The notes under the pieces were generated by a model. It was not told where the DNA came from and did not search any database. It saw only the letters and a list, made by a program, of their open reading frames with translations. Below, piece by piece: positions 1 to 5,449 of a stretch of 5,920 nt of DNA. A program made the position numbers and the translations under genes. This DNA is from Deltaproteobacteria bacterium (lineage in GTDB: Bacteria; Bdellovibrionota_C; UBA2361; JAAYZI01): positions 1 through 5,920 of the forward strand of contig JAAYZI010000142.1 in assembly GCA_012514925.1 (NCBI GenBank). The letters run 5' to 3'. Each line of letters opens with the position of its first letter. The stretch's first letter is position 1.

Positions 1-46
1 CTGCGTAATATAGTAGCATTGAAAAACAAATTAAGGTGCGTTTCAT
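1..46 (-). CDS. Possible N-terminus of a secreted or membrane protein, cut by the left edge
   Basis: An ATG at 46-44 opens a frame that stays open to the window edge and reads MKRTLICFSMLLYYA. A Lys-Arg start followed by a hydrophobic run looks like the beginning of a signal peptide or membrane anchor. Only 15 codons are visible and the upstream Shine-Dalgarno match is weak (GAG within TGAGATATT). If real, the gene is divergent from the GEVED gene at 366. Chance is a serious alternative with so little sequence, and no function can be assigned. Confidence 0.25.
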   Translation of the reverse strand, partial: MKRTLICFSMLLYYA

Positions 47-299
47 AATATCTCAGATTGATAAGGCATCAGGCGTTAAATTAGCAACTAGGCGTTCTAG
101 GAGCAATAACCATGCCTTTCGTTTTGGTGCCCGGTTCGGCTTAGGGAACTAAAACGTTTGCGTCTCAAAGTGGTGACATGCAACGGCATATCTCAAAAAC
201 TAGGTGGCATACGATTTGCTTCGGCCAGATCGACTCTGAAAGACAGTCACGACCCTTAACCTGTCATTTAGAGCGTATTAGTGTAGGAATTTTTGTAGG

Positions 300-343
300 G
301 GTATCCTACCGTTTTAGAATTTCAATTAAATGAGAAGGATACC
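300..343 (+). repeat. 8-bp inverted repeat in the GEVED gene leader
   Basis: GGTATCCT (300-307) and AGGATACC (336-343) are perfect inverted copies separated by 28 nt. They flank the candidate -10 at 315-320. They could be operator half-sites or, if transcription starts further upstream, the base of an RNA hairpin that G-U pairs could extend to 295-348. Which of these applies cannot be told from sequence alone. Confidence 0.4.
315..320 (+). promoter_or_regulatory. Candidate -10 element of the GEVED gene
   Basis: TAGAAT matches five of six positions of TATAAT and lies 46 nt before the ATG. The sequence at -35 spacing (around 292-297, TTTGTA) is a poor match, so the promoter would be weak or need an activator. 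This rests on sequence resemblance only. Confidence 0.3.
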
Positions 344-365
344 TTTGTGTTAAGAGGTATTTGAT

Positions 366-1334
366 ATGAAGTCGCTGTGGTTTGTTGTCGCTGCCTTAAT
401 TGGTGCCCTTCATGCTTTCTTTTCGCCTTCTGCTTTCGCCCAGAGTTACTGTGCAGCTAAGAGTAATTATGCAAAGCGCATGTGGATCGCCCGCGTTCAA
501 AACGATCAGATTAACAACATAAGCGGCGCGGGTAGTTACCAAAATTTTAGCCGGTTGAATATTAACATGGCTAGAGGTTCCACTGTTCAACTCTCGCTTA
601 CTCCAGGAGCTCCGAACCCCCCCCTCGGAGAATGGAAGATTTTTGTAGATTTTAACGGTGACTTCGATTTTAACGATCCGGGGGAGTCTGTATTCTCCGG
701 CACAACGAATGGTAAGACCACGCTTCTTGCCAGGTTTAACGTACCTGCCAACGCCAAAATCGGCAAAACCCGCATGCGGATAGTAATGCGCCATGTTGGT
801 ACACCCACTGCATGCGGCACTTTTACATACGGCGAGGTCGAAGACTATGGGGTGACGATTACAAATATAACCGTAGAACCGGAAACTTCATTTTACAAAG
901 TCTGGTCGCTTACAACACAAGATGGAATAAAATACACTCACGAATATATCTCAATCACTATGTTTCCATACGATAGTACATATATGCGTGTCTTAACTGC
1001 ATATACCCCGCAAGGGGTCCTCATTCCAGCAGAGAGATACAGTTTATACGGAGACTTCTATGACGATGACTCACGTGACATAAGACTTGCGGAATGTGTG
1101 AACCCTGATAATCCTAACGGATATGCAAAGTATAAATCCCAAATACTTCGCATGCCGGACTCCGGAGGACTTCACTCCCATGGATCTATTTACCATTGTG
1201 TCGGCACTGACCCAGAGATTGGTTGTAGTTATTTCCCATTGCCCTACGCGATGTTAGTCATTATCTTCGACGACCTTTCCCCTCGTAAGGGGGAGGTTGT
1301 TCCTCTATTTGCTACCCCCTGCGACCGAAAGTAA
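366..1334 (+). CDS. Secreted GEVED-domain protein with an unrecognised C-terminal region
   Basis: Residues 1-25 form a clear Sec signal peptide (Lys2, hydrophobic core, cleavage expected after AFA at 25). The mature protein is about 297 residues. Residues 27-167 fit the GEVED domain. They include a tract of the form IFVDFNGDFDF at 92-102, resembling the acidic, possibly Ca-binding strand of the family, and the signature YGEVEDY at 155-161. GEVED domains usually accompany extracellular proteases, adhesins or large surface proteins of marine and Bacteroidetes-like bacteria, but no enzyme domain is visible here. The C-terminal half (168-322) is not one I recognise. It has an acidic patch (DDD 233-235) and a cluster H270, H272, H277, C278. 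Six cysteines (29, 150, 244, 278, 287, 319), all in the mature part, suggest disulfides in an oxidising compartment. The start is well supported by AAGAGGT at 352-358, 7 nt before the ATG. The gene converges on ftsI and appears monocistronic. Its function is unknown; extracellular binding or adhesion is only a guess. Confidence 0.85.
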   Translation: MKSLWFVVAALIGALHAFFSPSAFAQSYCAAKSNYAKRMWIARVQNDQINNISGAGSYQNFSRLNINMARGSTVQLSLTPGAPNPPLGEWKIFVDFNGDFDFNDPGESVFSGTTNGKTTLLARFNVPANAKIGKTRMRIVMRHVGTPTACGTFTYGEVEDYGVTITNITVEPETSFYKVWSLTTQDGIKYTHEYISITMFPYDSTYMRVLTAYTPQGVLIPAERYSLYGDFYDDDSRDIRLAECVNPDNPNGYAKYKSQILRMPDSGGLHSHGSIYHCVGTDPEIGCSYFPLPYAMLVIIFDDLSPRKGEVVPLFATPCDRK

Positions 1335-1355
1335 AGTTGCAAGCTACCAATAAGT

Positions 1356-1382
1356 GGGCTGCCGACTCCTAGCCGGCAGCCC
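1356..1382. terminator. GC-rich hairpin between the convergent genes
   Basis: GGGCTGCCG (1356-1364) pairs perfectly with CGGCAGCCC (1374-1382) around a 9-nt loop. It lies just after the GEVED stop and touches the ftsI stop codon (TAG, 1384-1382 on the minus strand). No T-tract follows on either strand, so it is not a canonical intrinsic terminator. It may act as a 3'-end stabiliser or a block to antisense read-through. Confidence 0.4.
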
Positions 1383-3196
1383 TACTCCTGATACGACGTA
1401 AACACAAAACCCTCAGCTTCGTCGCCTTTTCTACTCCTATCGGCGAAGCTCGGGGTTTTTGGCTTAGGGCTGGTTGAGAGTAGATGCAGGCTGCGCTGCA
1501 TAACACGTTTAAAGACTGGCGCGGCGAGAGTCCCTCCGTAAATCGTGCCGCTATGAGGTTCATCAATCGAGATAATAGCCACCAAATTTTGGGGCACACC
1601 TAAACTCTGCCCCTCAACAAAACCTACAAAAGAAGCCACATAAAGCCCCCCGGCATAACCCTTTACTCCCTCTTTAGTCTTTTGAGCAGTGCCAGTCTTA
1701 CCTCCCACCAACACTCCTTCAATCGCCGCCCTCTTCCCAGTGCCGTGAACATCCTCCACCACCCGCACCATCATCTCCTTCACCTTGGCTGCCGTGGCCG
1801 GGGAGATTATTTGTTGGGCACTCTTAGGCGCGCCCTCCACCACCAAACGCAGCTCCGGCAACTTGCCACCATTGGCAATCACAGCCGTCGCGCGCGCCAT
1901 TTGTAGAGGCGTCACAGCCACGCCCTGCCCAAAAGCGTGCGTGGCCACATCCACCGCCGCCCAGTTCTTGCTATTTCTTAGAATCCCAGAAGTTTCACCC
2001 GGCAGACGCAGCCTGACGCCATCTCCGAAGCCAAACGCCTTTAAACTTCGGTAGAGACGCTCACGCCCCAAGCGCATGCCAACCTTTGTCATACCGATAT
2101 TAGAAGAGCGTACCACTACATCGCTCAGAGTGAGTAAATTATACGGATGCACATCCTTAATGGTGTGTCGACCAAAACGGTACCGCCCACCCTCGCAATT
2201 AATAACCTCCCCGGGTGACATCAGTCCTAAATCAATCGCTGCTGCCGCCACCACCGGCTTCATAATTGAGCCCGGTTCAAAGACCGTCTCTACCACCAGA
2301 TTGTGCAGGTCAGCTTTGGAGCTAACTTTGACGAAATTAAAATTTAACGCCGGAGCCTGGGCCATCGCCAAGATATCTCCGTTGTCTGCATCCAGAACCA
2401 CACCCATCGCCGCTTTTGCGATAGCACTTTTACGACCCGCCTCCAGCTCCTCACTAAGAATAGCCTGCAGCGAGGAATCGATTGTAAGAGTCAAGGAGGC
2501 ACCTTTAGGCAAATCGAAATCTTCCACATTACCGGACGCTCCCTGGATAATGTTCCCCAAAGCGTCCCTTGTCACCCGGCGGTTAAAATCTGGCCCCCGC
2601 AAGTGCCGATCAAACGCCATCTCCACCCCCGAGAGCCCATTCCCGTCAATGCCAACCTTCCCAATCACAGAACTGGCAATCTCGTTGTAGGGGTAGTAAC
2701 GCCGTGCCTCGATTAAATAATCAACACCGGACAGATTCAAATTCGCAACTTTCTCGGCGTTGACCCTCGGGATTTGGCGCTTGATCCAAACAAAAGGCTG
2801 AGGGCTGTTCAATTTGCGCTCAATCTCTCCTTTCGGCATAGAGAGCGTTTCAGAGAGAGCAAGCACAACCGCATTCCGATCCTTAATCTTTGGTGGGCGC
2901 ACATAAACCGACCCTGCCGGCACCGAAACTGCCAACATCTGACCGTACCGATCAAAGATCGGTCCCCGCTCCGAAGCTACACTTACTTTCCCAATATGCT
3001 GTTTAAGCGCCCAATCCTGCCAGAGCGAATAATCCGAGATCTGTAAACTATATAGCCTAGCGCCTACTGCCGTTGCCCAGAAAAAAGATAGCACCAACAG
3101 CAACCATAGCCGCATGCGGCGGCGACGGCCCAACACGGCATCGGCCCGCGAACCAAGCGGTCTGACAATGCAAGTCGATGGCTCGAGCGTCAGCAT
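1382..3196 (-). CDS. ftsI: Peptidoglycan DD-transpeptidase FtsI (PBP3), septal class B PBP
   Basis: FtsI cross-links septal peptidoglycan in the periplasm as partner of FtsW, under control of FtsQLB. Residues 1-27 are cytoplasmic with a basic RRRR stretch (24-27). A single membrane anchor spans about 29-46, followed by the PBP dimerisation/pedestal domain (about 50-225, starting at the ERGPIFDRYG motif at 76-85). The transpeptidase domain carries all three active-site motifs: S310-I-M-K313 with the acyl-serine S310, S364-S-N366, and K500-T-G502 within GGKTGTAQ. Its 604 residues are normal for the family and there are no PASTA domains. The last 30 or so residues are a polar tail, and its codons also encode a terminator-like hairpin. 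The ATG lies 12 nt after the ftsL stop with GGGTGG 7 nt upstream (a closer AGGA is also present), so ftsL and ftsI are clearly co-transcribed. It could be another monofunctional class B PBP such as a SpoVD-like protein, but the ftsL linkage favours FtsI. No murE follows. Confidence 0.95.
   Translation of the reverse strand: MLTLEPSTCIVRPLGSRADAVLGRRRRMRLWLLLVLSFFWATAVGARLYSLQISDYSLWQDWALKQHIGKVSVASERGPIFDRYGQMLAVSVPAGSVYVRPPKIKDRNAVVLALSETLSMPKGEIERKLNSPQPFVWIKRQIPRVNAEKVANLNLSGVDYLIEARRYYPYNEIASSVIGKVGIDGNGLSGVEMAFDRHLRGPDFNRRVTRDALGNIIQGASGNVEDFDLPKGASLTLTIDSSLQAILSEELEAGRKSAIAKAAMGVVLDADNGDILAMAQAPALNFNFVKVSSKADLHNLVVETVFEPGSIMKPVVAAAAIDLGLMSPGEVINCEGGRYRFGRHTIKDVHPYNLLTLSDVVVRSSNIGMTKVGMRLGRERLYRSLKAFGFGDGVRLRLPGETSGILRNSKNWAAVDVATHAFGQGVAVTPLQMARATAVIANGGKLPELRLVVEGAPKSAQQIISPATAAKVKEMMVRVVEDVHGTGKRAAIEGVLVGGKTGTAQKTKEGVKGYAGGLYVASFVGFVEGQSLGVPQNLVAIISIDEPHSGTIYGGTLAAPVFKRVMQRSLHLLSTSPKPKTPSFADRSRKGDEAEGFVFTSYQE
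1406..1460. terminator. Bidirectional terminator-like stem-loop inside the 3' end of ftsI
   Basis: The left arm starting AAAACCC (1406-1412) and containing AGCTTCG (1415-1421) pairs with a right arm containing CGAAGCT (1445-1451... GGGGTTTTT to 1460), with small bulges. On the minus strand the stem ends in GGG followed by TTTTGTGTTT. On the plus strand it ends in GGGG followed by TTTTT. It could therefore end both the ftsI operon and the GEVED transcript. It overlaps roughly codons 579-597 of ftsI, so termination there would cut the ftsI message before its stop codon unless translating ribosomes prevent the fold. Confidence 0.5.
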
Positions 3197-3208
3197 GTTC
3201 CTACCACC

Positions 3209-3529
3209 CTAACGATTAACCACTCGGCGCGCTTGCTTAGGATTCAAAGATTGAAGCCCTAAAACCGTATGGGCTCGTTTAGCAAGCTCATCACGTCGCA
3301 TTAACAGCGACAGCTGTAGCTCCAAATCGCGCCGTTCCATATCAAGCGTCAGCGCCATCTCGCGCTCTTTGGCGAGACGGTAGCCCAGCGAGGTGCTCTC
3401 AATCTTAATCCAGACCTTAAGGCCGAGGGCAAAAAGCAGCAGCAAGCTAGCATCCAAAGTAACCCACCATAAGTTCAAAACCCGCGCCCGTTCGCAGTAC
3501 ACAGCCTGATACTCAAGGCAAATCGCCAT
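3209..3529 (-). CDS. ftsL: Cell division protein FtsL (FtsL-like, single-pass)
   Basis: This 106-residue bitopic protein has a short cytoplasmic N-terminus, one membrane segment at about 21-41 and a heptad-like, charged helical region at about 43-85, ending in a MRRDELAKRAHTVLGL-type segment (77-92). That layout, with the terminal part resembling the 'ERIAREKLGL' ending of FtsL/DivIC proteins, supports FtsL. In the family it forms the FtsQLB complex that activates FtsWI at the septum. Sequence identity in FtsL is low, so the call leans on position between rsmH and ftsI. The start is very well supported: GGGAGGT at 3541-3535 ends 5 nt before the ATG. Of the four division genes here it has the strongest ribosome binding site. 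Confidence 0.85.
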   Translation of the reverse strand: MAICLEYQAVYCERARVLNLWWVTLDASLLLLFALGLKVWIKIESTSLGYRLAKEREMALTLDMERRDLELQLSLLMRRDELAKRAHTVLGLQSLNPKQARRVVNR

Positions 3530-3634
3530 TGTTTACCTCCCAACCTAATTCTAAGCACCAACCACTACCCGCTGCAGCCAACACTCAGATGACCGCCATC
3601 TCACCCACAAATGCCATCAGTCTCTAGCACTGAT
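3530..3634 (-). other. rsmH-ftsL spacer
   Basis: The 105-nt gap holds the ftsL ribosome binding site and a small hairpin directly after the rsmH stop (arms 3616-3621 and 3629-3634, 6 bp, 7-nt loop). No T-tract follows the hairpin, so it is unlikely to terminate. I see no promoter I would defend. The gap is longer than the other junctions in this operon. Confidence 0.5.
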
Positions 3635-4549
3635 TTACGCAAACTCGAAAGCCCTAAGCCTCGCGCTACGCGCGCGCGGATTCTCGTCCACCTCCCGCTC
3701 GCTCGGCCTGAGCGCCTTGTTTGTCAAGAACTTCCCCAAACTGCTGGTCGGGAGCGCACCCGGCCAAAGCGCCGGCATATTCGCCCCACCCTGCCACTCG
3801 CGCATACGCGCTGTCACGGCTCTATCTTCCAACGAATGAAATGTGATAATCACCAGACGCCCCTGGTGCCGCACGATCTCCGGAGCAAGCTGGAGCAAAG
3901 CTTGCAGCTCAGGTAGCTCATCATTTACTGCCATACGGATAGCCTGAAACGCCAACGTAGCCGGATCAAGCTTTGACTTTGAACCGCACGCCACTGAGCG
4001 AATCACCTCAGCCAGTTTGGCCGTCGTTTGAATGGGACGAGCCGCCACAATCGCCTGCACCAGTCTACGCGCCTCCTTCCCCACTCCACCATTTTTTAAA
4101 ATGACATAGAGTTCCTGCGATCCGGTGTTATTCACCACTTCATAAGCTGTCTTAGAGGCGTGCTCATCCATACGCATATCCAAAGGCCCCACGTCGTTAA
4201 AAGAGAAACCCCTCTGCCCCTGCAGCTGGTCGCTTGACACACCCAGATCCGCAAGCACTCCCTGAAACTTTCGCCCTTCTAGTTTTGAAGATAGATCGCT
4301 AAAGCAGCTTTTTAGCACTTCCAGACGCCCTTGGTACTGGCTGACCAGCTCGTTTGCGCGAGCAAGTGCACTTTCATCGCGATCAGCAGCGGTTACCTGG
4401 TTTTCAGAATTAGCCTCTAGAATTGCGCGTGTATGACCACCTCCACCCAGGGTGCAATCTAAGAAGTCACCGCCACCTTCCGCGCCCAACTGCTGCAAGA
4501 CCTCGCTCTGCATAACCGCTCGGTGTACTGTTCTCGCTTGCACTGCCAT
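3635..4549 (-). CDS. rsmH: 16S rRNA (cytosine-1402-N4)-methyltransferase RsmH (MraW)
   Basis: RsmH uses S-adenosylmethionine to N4-methylate C1402 in the decoding centre of 16S rRNA. With the start at 4549 the protein has 304 residues, close to the usual 300-315. Diagnostic motifs appear in order: the SAM loop D31-CTLGGGGHT, D56/D58 after it, GVLADLGVSSDQL (97-109), RGFSF...GPLDMRMD (113-128), DPATLAFQAIRMAVNDEL (195-212), ITFHSLEDR (235-243) and the C-terminal NPRARSARLR (290-299). The usual HxPV near the N-terminus reads HRAV here. The frame is open back to 4759, but that extension overlaps mraZ by about 200 nt and has no family similarity. The ATG at 4549 lies one base after the mraZ stop (TAG-T-ATG). 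Its own Shine-Dalgarno match is weak, so translation is probably coupled to mraZ. Confidence 0.95.
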   Translation of the reverse strand: MAVQARTVHRAVMQSEVLQQLGAEGGGDFLDCTLGGGGHTRAILEANSENQVTAADRDESALARANELVSQYQGRLEVLKSCFSDLSSKLEGRKFQGVLADLGVSSDQLQGQRGFSFNDVGPLDMRMDEHASKTAYEVVNNTGSQELYVILKNGGVGKEARRLVQAIVAARPIQTTAKLAEVIRSVACGSKSKLDPATLAFQAIRMAVNDELPELQALLQLAPEIVRHQGRLVIITFHSLEDRAVTARMREWQGGANMPALWPGALPTSSLGKFLTNKALRPSEREVDENPRARSARLRAFEFA

Positions 4550-4550
4550 A

Positions 4551-5075
4551 CTAAATATCCACATCCGCAAAGAGGTTGGGATTTTTAAGCAGCGCCTGTT
4601 CGGAAGCTGCAAAGATATGATCCCAAACACGTTTATCCCACAAACGAAAGCCATAAATAGAAGAGGTAAAGGTGACCTCTTTATCCAACCCAGCGTAGGT
4701 TCTAAGATGGGCGGGAAGGAGGATGCGGCCGGCGGCATCAATCGGACACTCGCCCGCACGGCTAAGATAGAAGTTTTCTAGCTTCTGAAGTTTGGCGTTG
4801 AAACGGCTCTTTTGGCGTAGCTTGGCCTCAAACTCCTGCCAAGCTGTCAAGCTAAAGCCTTCTAGGCAACGCGCCTCATCGGAGATATAGTTTGTGAGCA
4901 CGACGCTCTTTTCCCCGTGTGCTGAAAGGGCGCGACGGAAATCGGCAGGAAGGCTAATGCGTCCCTTGCTATCGATAGAGTGGGTGAAATTACCGCGAAA
5001 GGAGAGCGGGGAAACCACCCCCCCGCTCTCTCCTCCGCCAAAACCTGCTTCGCTTTCAACCTCATCCTTGATCAT
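4551..5075 (-). CDS. mraZ: Transcriptional regulator MraZ
   Basis: MraZ is a DNA-binding protein with two AbrB-like half-domains that assembles into a ring and represses its own dcw operon. Both conserved DxxGR cores are present: DSKGRISLPADFR at 35-47 and DAAGRILLPAHLR at 113-125 (numbered from the ATG at 5075). The long form has 174 residues, but the conserved core starts only at F26-R-G, which is normally within a few residues of the N-terminus. A GTG at 5018-5016 would give a 155-residue protein, near the roughly 150 usual for the family, and GGAGGA at 5036-5031 lies 12 nt upstream of it. The ATG at 5075 has little more than AGG ahead of it. I give the longer limits but think the GTG start is at least as likely. 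The Gly/Glu-rich extra segment (about residues 5-19) would be unusual. The gene is first in the operon and ends one base before rsmH. Confidence 0.92.
   Translation of the reverse strand: MIKDEVESEAGFGGGESGGVVSPLSFRGNFTHSIDSKGRISLPADFRRALSAHGEKSVVLTNYISDEARCLEGFSLTAWQEFEAKLRQKSRFNAKLQKLENFYLSRAGECPIDAAGRILLPAHLRTYAGLDKEVTFTSSIYGFRLWDKRVWDHIFAASEQALLKNPNLFADVDI
5002..5030 (-). promoter_or_regulatory. Perfect hairpin with the candidate mraZ GTG start in its loop
   Basis: In the mRNA sense, GAGAGCGGGG (5030-5021) pairs perfectly with CCCCGCTCTC (5011-5002) around the 9-nt loop GGGTGGTTT. The loop contains the GTG at 5018-5016, and the Shine-Dalgarno-like GGAGGA (5036-5031) abuts the 5' side of the stem. 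A stable 10-bp GC-rich stem here would hinder initiation at the GTG, so it could be a translational control element. If the upstream ATG is used, it is simply an in-frame coding hairpin. Confidence 0.5.
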
Positions 5076-5080
5076 CTGGC

Positions 5081-5200
5081 CTACAGAAGATGGAAAGAAT
5101 CGAACCTAATGACACATTGCAAAGCACTCCAGACCCCTCCCGCTACCGCACTAACAACTAGGAAAAGCGATCCACATTGCACCATTTGCTCCCACTTCAT
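5081..5200 (-). CDS. Possible 39-residue leader peptide upstream of mraZ
   Basis: An ATG at 5200 opens a frame that ends with TAG at 5083-5081, five bases before the mraZ ATG. The product begins MKWEQMVQCGSLF and has a hydrophobic middle (about residues 11-31). The start lies almost at the predicted transcription start and inside the operator repeats, so it would be nearly leaderless. A second in-frame ATG at 5185 has GGGAG only 3 nt upstream. Such a frame can arise by chance and I recognise no family. It is listed because it stops so close to mraZ that translational coupling would be possible. Confidence 0.2.
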   Translation of the reverse strand: MKWEQMVQCGSLFLVVSAVAGGVWSALQCVIRFDSFHLL

Positions 5201-5204
5201 CCCA
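5170..5204 (-). promoter_or_regulatory. Predicted MraZ operator: four TGG repeats at exact 10-bp spacing
   Basis: Read on the minus strand, TGGGA starts at 5204 and 5194, TGGTG at 5184 and TGGAT at 5174. These are pentamers separated by 5 nt, in phase with the DNA helix. The first two sit in longer copies of AAGTGGGA, and the third and fourth have drifted. MraZ of E. coli is known to bind direct TGGGN repeats separated by 5 nt between its promoter and mraZ. Position (from about +1 to +35) and spacing both match that arrangement, so steric repression by the MraZ ring is the natural inference. Confidence 0.8.
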
Positions 5205-5210
5205 CTTCCA

Positions 5211-5239
5211 AACATACAGAAATCACCCCCTGCAGTCAA
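5211..5239 (-). promoter_or_regulatory. sigma70-type promoter of the mraZ-rsmH-ftsL-ftsI operon
   Basis: TTGACT (5239-5234, five of six consensus bases) is followed after exactly 17 nt by TATGTT (5216-5211, four of six). Transcription would start near 5204, at the first MraZ repeat. The leader would be about 130 nt to the ATG at 5075 or about 186 nt to the GTG at 5018. Confidence 0.65.
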
Positions 5240-5279
5240 CAAAAATCTCATGAAAATATTCTTTGAGCTATCTACTTGA

Positions 5280-5285
5280 ATTATA
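5280..5285 (-). promoter_or_regulatory. Isolated perfect TATAAT upstream of the main promoter
   Basis: A perfect -10 hexamer on the minus strand lies about 65 bp upstream of the main -10. The -35 position has no good match (around AAAGTA) but is occupied by the right half of the 18-bp palindrome. That would fit an activator- or repressor-controlled second promoter. The AT-rich context makes chance possible. Confidence 0.3.
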
Positions 5286-5303
5286 ACCGTTTACATGAAT
5301 ATT

Positions 5304-5321
5304 ACTTTCTCCAGAGAAAGT
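5304..5321. promoter_or_regulatory. 18-bp palindrome, candidate operator for an unknown dimeric regulator
   Basis: ACTTTCTCCAGAGAAAGT has perfect 8-bp arms around a CA centre, extendable by one mismatch/wobble and one further pair to 5302-5323. It lies between the tRNA and the mra promoter, just upstream of the TATAAT at 5285-5280. No T-tract follows that would make it a convincing terminator. It is too short-looped for a stable RNA hairpin, so a DNA-level operator is more likely. The regulator is unknown. Confidence 0.45.
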
Positions 5322-5449
5322 GAAATTAACTCCGCGCCACCGCCTGGGCAAAAAACAAAATTACATGATCAATTCCACGCGTAAGCGGTTACTAGAAAAC
5401 GATTTATGCAGTGTTTTCAACTAGATAAAAATGATACTGATAAGAAAAG

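Larger units (their letters stand above)
47..365. other. Intergenic region with no supported gene
   Basis: All six frames are broken by frequent stops and I find no RNA gene. The only structured part is the right end (about 280-360), which carries a weak promoter candidate, an 8-bp inverted repeat and the ribosome binding site of the following gene. The heptamer AGGCGTT occurs twice (71-77 and 90-96), which is probably chance. Confidence 0.6.
5076..5449 (-). other. Control region of the mra/dcw operon
   Basis: This 374-nt stretch between mraZ and the tRNA has no established gene. It carries, in the minus-strand reading direction, an 18-bp palindrome (5321-5304), an isolated TATAAT (5285-5280), the main promoter (5239-5211), four 10-bp-phased TGG repeats (5204-5170) and a leader of about 130 nt that includes a 39-codon open frame (5200-5081). 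Confidence 0.7.

Noticed and set aside
71..96. Direct repeat AGGCGTT at 71-77 and 90-96
   Set aside because: Seven bases, two copies and no gene or promoter attached; no reason to prefer function over chance.
396..820. Minus-strand frames of 132 and 77 codons over the GEVED gene
   Set aside because: Shadow frames antisense to a well-supported secreted protein, with no signals of their own.
1369..3046. Several frames of 74-204 codons overlapping ftsI
   Set aside because: They are antisense or out of frame to an intact PBP with all catalytic motifs, show low-complexity composition and have no family features.
3611..3916. Plus-strand 101-codon frame over the 3' end of rsmH
   Set aside because: Antisense to the conserved RsmH C-terminus; Arg/Pro-rich composition typical of a shadow.
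4550..4759. N-terminal extension of the rsmH frame (70 extra residues)
   Set aside because: It lies entirely over the mraZ 3' end, has no RsmH similarity, and the family N-terminus fits the ATG at 4549 that follows the mraZ stop by one base.
5113..5180. GCAATGTG occurring at 5180-5173 and 5120-5113 (minus), exactly 60 bp apart
   Set aside because: The second copy lacks the TGG core, so it does not extend the MraZ repeats. An 8-mer repeated once is easily chance.
4862..5279. Frames of 67-99 codons over mraZ and its control region
   Set aside because: Out of frame or antisense to mraZ, and the longest would run through the promoter and operator. No family features.
5277..5305. Plus-strand promoter-like pair TTGAAT / TATTAC
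   Set aside because: Both hexamers are weak and no plus-strand gene follows before the tRNA on the opposite strand.
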